A stretch of 8,970 bases of DNA. It comes from Chitinophagaceae bacterium (GTDB lineage: Bacteria > Bacteroidota > Bacteroidia > Chitinophagales > Chitinophagaceae). The stretch's first letter is position 1, and every line of letters starts with the position of its first letter. The translations under genes and the position numbers were made by a program. Below the pieces are notes generated by a model. That model made no database searches and was not told the DNA's origin. It saw only the letters and a list, made by a program, of their open reading frames with translations. Below are positions 5,946-8,970 of the stretch, one piece after another. The stretch spans positions 1-8,970 of the forward strand of contig JAGNOY010000062.1 of NCBI GenBank assembly GCA_017989935.1, written 5' to 3'.

Positions 5946-8900
5946 ATGCGAAATTATCTAAGCCTATTTTTATTACTGAGCACATTGGTTTCATTTGCCC
6001 AAGTACCAGGTGATACGATCGTGGTGAATACATTCAATTATGCCTCCACGACAAGAGATTCATTATTTCAATTTCCAAACAATCCAGCTGTAAATTATGA
6101 AAAGGTGCTAATGCTCTATAATATGAGATGCAAAAATGGCTTGGTCTCTAATGGAAGTAATACAAATCTAGGTTGTGGAGAATGGGATTATTCGTGTAAT
6201 ACTTACCTTACGGATTCTACACGAACAGATTCATTGCTTGGATACAGACCTTCACATACAATTTCTAATTTTAGCGGCTCTTCATTTCCGTATTCAACAT
6301 CACCTTTTTATAACCTCTATCAATATGTATTAAATACTACAAGTGTGACTTCAATTAATTCAGAAACTCAATCCGTGACAGGCTTAGGTACAGTTTCACT
6401 GAATCATGTTTTAGATGCTGTAAAAAAATCAGGCAAATCTCAATATCTATTTACTGCAACTGAGCTAACCGCTGCAGGTGTTATAGCTGGACACATTGAT
6501 GGTTTTATTCTTGAAGCTATGAACAATTCTTCCATTCATTTTTTAAAAATTAAATTAAAACATTCAAACCAAACTGCCTTAAATGCTTCTACTCCTGAAC
6601 TTACAGGTTTTGATGAAGTGTTTTATAATCATGTAAACTTTACCACTGGATCTAATCGAATTCAATTCAATACCCCATTTATTTGGGATGGGATATCAAA
6701 TGTGCTCATTGAATTTTCATTTACAAATTCAACTCCTTCAAATACATTAGCATTTCAAGGGGATAGTTACGGAAGTACATATGGTTTATACACTCATACT
6801 GGAAATTATATTAATACCGCAGGTGGTGTAGGGGGGGTGATTTCAACTGCACCTTTTTCGAGTATCAATAGTCAAATAACAGTTAGTTTTTGGGCAAGAG
6901 GAAATGCAGGACTAAGCACGAATAATACCTCTATCATCGAAGGTGCAAATGCTGCTTTTCAACGATCACTAAATATTCATTTACCATGGTCTAATAGTAA
7001 TATTTATTGGGACTGTGGTAATAACGGAGGAACCTATGATCGAATCAATAAACTTGCTACCGTCGCAGAATTAGAACAAACTTGGAATCATTGGGCGTTT
7101 ACTAAAAACACAACTTCAGGTGTCATGAACATTTATTTAAATGGCGCATTGTGGCATTCAGGTACTGGAAAAACGCTACCCATTAGCATCGATTCCTTGC
7201 ATGTAGGAATGAATATCACTTCGTCAAATTTTTATAAAGGTGATATAGATGATCTATCTATTTGGAATCAAGAACTTAGTCAAGCAACGATTCAAAATTG
7301 GATGAATAAAACTGTCGATAATTCACATCCGAATTATACAAATTTAGTAGCCTATTATCGATTTGATGAAGGGATTGGGCAACAAAGCATAGACGCTTCA
7401 CCTAATGCACAATCAACTAATTTTTCTTTTACACCCGATTGGCAATTTTCTAGAGGAGAAGGATTGCATGCATTTTTTGCCGAAACAACAGAGAGACCTA
7501 AAGTTACTTTTTTGCAAGGAAGCTATTCAATCATAAATGCAAACTTATTAAGCTACGATTCAATTTTAGCCTCAACCAACATTGTTAAAGAATTTGCTGT
7601 TGTCTCTAACGGAGGTACACAATTAAATGATCAATATAATCAAATCAATTCAAATGCCTACTGGTATGCAAATTACAAATACATCTTTGATGGCGTTACT
7701 GGAAGTAAAGTCGATTCTGTTGCAATTAATCCAACAGGGACAATAAATATCACCAATTTAAACTTCATGAACAGATACCCGGCTAGATACGAACTCATGT
7801 CTTTCGTAACTCCCTATGGAATCAATTTAAATATGGGTATGACGGGCAAAACATGGACATTTGATATGACTGATTTTTTACCTGTGCTCAAAGGTAACAG
7901 AAGAATCTCTATAGAAAGAGGAGGTCAATGGCAAGAAGACTTAGATATTAAATTTTTATTCATTGTAGGAACTCCACCTCGAAATGTTAGAAATATTTCA
8001 GAAATATGGCGTCAACCAAGTAATGCAGATTATAACCAAATTATCAATGATGTGTATTTCGAACCTAGAAACGTGTTGATGGATCCAGCAGGTGCTAGTT
8101 TCAAAATTCGTTCTTCAATTACAGGTCATGGACAAGAAGGCGAATTCATCCCGCGACAACATTATATCGATATCAACGGAGGCACCGACGAATTTGTATG
8201 GGATGTTTGGAAAAAGTGTGCCACGAATCCTGTTTACCCTCAAGGTGGAACTTGGGTTTATGATAGAGCTGGATGGTGCCCTGGTATGGCTACTGATTTA
8301 AAAGAATGGGATATTACACCTCACGTTACAGCCGGACAAATGGCGAATATCGATTATGGGATGTATACAGCTACAGGAGATTCAAGGTATATTGTAACCA
8401 ACCAATTAGTTACCTATGGTGAAATGAATTTTACCACAGATGCAGCCGTCGCAGATATTATGGCTCCAACAGATAAAATAGAATACGCACGTGATCATGC
8501 TATTTGCAATAAGCCTAAAATTGTAATACAAAATACAGGAAGCAATGCTTTAACTAGCTTAACTATCGAATATTGGTTAAATACAAACCCAATCAAAAGT
8601 ACTTATACTTGGACAGGTAATTTGGCCAAATTAGAAAAAGAAATTATCGAATTACCTAATCAATCTATTTGGTCTGGGATCAATGCTACGAACAATGAAT
8701 TTCATGTAGAAATCAAAAATCCGAATGGAGGTAATGATCAGTATCTTTATAACAATACCATGAATGCCAAATTTAATTTACCCGATATTGTGCCTAATAA
8801 ATTTATCATTTATCATGGTTCTAATTCGGCGGCAGTAGAAACAAAATACGAATTGTTTGATGATGCAGGCAACTCTATTTTTGTTAGGCAAAATTTAAAT

Positions 8901-8970
8901 AACAATACAGTGTATCGCGATACCTTAACTTTAGGCGGAGGGTGCTATAAATTTGTAGTCACTGATTCTG
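5946..8970 (+). CDS. Secreted peptide-N-glycosidase F-like protein with inserted jelly-roll and LamG-type modules (3' end outside window)
   Basis: An open frame of 1008 codons without a stop; the C-terminus is missing. Residues 1-18 form a signal peptide (cleavage likely at SFA|Q). Residues ~23-90 resemble the first strands of the PNGase F N-terminal domain, with GCGEWDYSCN (76-85): Asp81 aligns with catalytic Asp60 of PNGase F, and Cys62/Cys77 with its first disulfide. Residues ~150-262 look like a jelly-roll module (YLFTATELTAAG, PFIWDGISNVLIEF). Residues ~265-500 are LamG/concanavalin-like (VSFWARG, MNIYLNG, GDIDDLSIWN, LVAYYRFDEG). PNGase F similarity resumes at ~613 (ARYELMSFVTPYG, FDMTDFLPVLKGN, FIVGTP) and runs through the second domain: ITGHGQEGEF with Glu733 aligning to Glu206, and DRAGWCPGM (773-781), whose Cys pairs with Cys758. 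No clear match to Glu118. Residues ~835-1008 look like beta-sandwich repeats; a type IX secretion tail may follow. Removal of N-glycans is inferred, not shown. Confidence 0.85.
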   Translation, partial: MRNYLSLFLLLSTLVSFAQVPGDTIVVNTFNYASTTRDSLFQFPNNPAVNYEKVLMLYNMRCKNGLVSNGSNTNLGCGEWDYSCNTYLTDSTRTDSLLGYRPSHTISNFSGSSFPYSTSPFYNLYQYVLNTTSVTSINSETQSVTGLGTVSLNHVLDAVKKSGKSQYLFTATELTAAGVIAGHIDGFILEAMNNSSIHFLKIKLKHSNQTALNASTPELTGFDEVFYNHVNFTTGSNRIQFNTPFIWDGISNVLIEFSFTNSTPSNTLAFQGDSYGSTYGLYTHTGNYINTAGGVGGVISTAPFSSINSQITVSFWARGNAGLSTNNTSIIEGANAAFQRSLNIHLPWSNSNIYWDCGNNGGTYDRINKLATVAELEQTWNHWAFTKNTTSGVMNIYLNGALWHSGTGKTLPISIDSLHVGMNITSSNFYKGDIDDLSIWNQELSQATIQNWMNKTVDNSHPNYTNLVAYYRFDEGIGQQSIDASPNAQSTNFSFTPDWQFSRGEGLHAFFAETTERPKVTFLQGSYSIINANLLSYDSILASTNIVKEFAVVSNGGTQLNDQYNQINSNAYWYANYKYIFDGVTGSKVDSVAINPTGTINITNLNFMNRYPARYELMSFVTPYGINLNMGMTGKTWTFDMTDFLPVLKGNRRISIERGGQWQEDLDIKFLFIVGTPPRNVRNISEIWRQPSNADYNQIINDVYFEPRNVLMDPAGASFKIRSSITGHGQEGEFIPRQHYIDINGGTDEFVWDVWKKCATNPVYPQGGTWVYDRAGWCPGMATDLKEWDITPHVTAGQMANIDYGMYTATGDSRYIVTNQLVTYGEMNFTTDAAVADIMAPTDKIEYARDHAICNKPKIVIQNTGSNALTSLTIEYWLNTNPIKSTYTWTGNLAKLEKEIIELPNQSIWSGINATNNEFHVEIKNPNGGNDQYLYNNTMNAKFNLPDIVPNKFIIYHGSNSAAVETKYELFDDAGNSIFVRQNLNNNTVYRDTLTLGGGCYKFVVTDS

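Noticed and set aside
8092..8301. A 69-codon open frame on the + strand
   Set aside because: It is an out-of-frame shadow within the PNGase F-like gene, whose own frame there encodes the conserved DRAGWCPGM block.

Overview
The window looks like a piece of a low-GC Bacteroidota chromosome. The evidence is the 23S/5S rRNA ends, promoters of the Bacteroidota TAnnTTTG type close to start codons, little use of Shine-Dalgarno sites, a Bacteroidota-type LptE, and a large secreted protein built from modules common in that phylum. Menaquinone genes of the futalosine route (mqnB, mqnD) argue against Flavobacterium- or Bacteroides-like members, which as far as I recall use the classical Men route. I cannot name the genus.

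Layout: the end of an rRNA operon (3' end of 23S, then 5S, no tRNA between) closes with a strong hairpin terminator (1-341). A two-gene unit follows on the + strand: a sigma-54-type AAA+ regulator without a sensor domain, and lptE, overlapping by 17 bp. Three tightly packed genes lie on the - strand (4167 to 2261): futalosine hydrolase mqnB, dihydroxynaphthoate synthase mqnD, and an ElaA-family acetyltransferase. A 188-bp divergent promoter region separates them from the + strand pair queD/PTPS-like and folE, which together convert GTP to a tetrahydropterin. A short, mostly helical protein of unknown function (5864-5379, - strand) meets folE tail to tail. The last third (5946 to the window edge, still open) is one large secreted protein.

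The large protein is the most interesting item. Its first ~100 residues and residues ~612-830 resemble the two halves of peptide-N-glycosidase F, including an EWD motif, a Glu in the second domain, and the DRAGWCPGM block. About 500 residues are inserted between the first strands of the N-terminal domain and its remainder. The insert includes a jelly-roll-like module and a LamG/concanavalin-like module, so this appears to be a glycan-cleaving enzyme with binding domains nested inside its catalytic fold. The other genes are housekeeping; no mobile element, CRISPR array or tRNA was seen.
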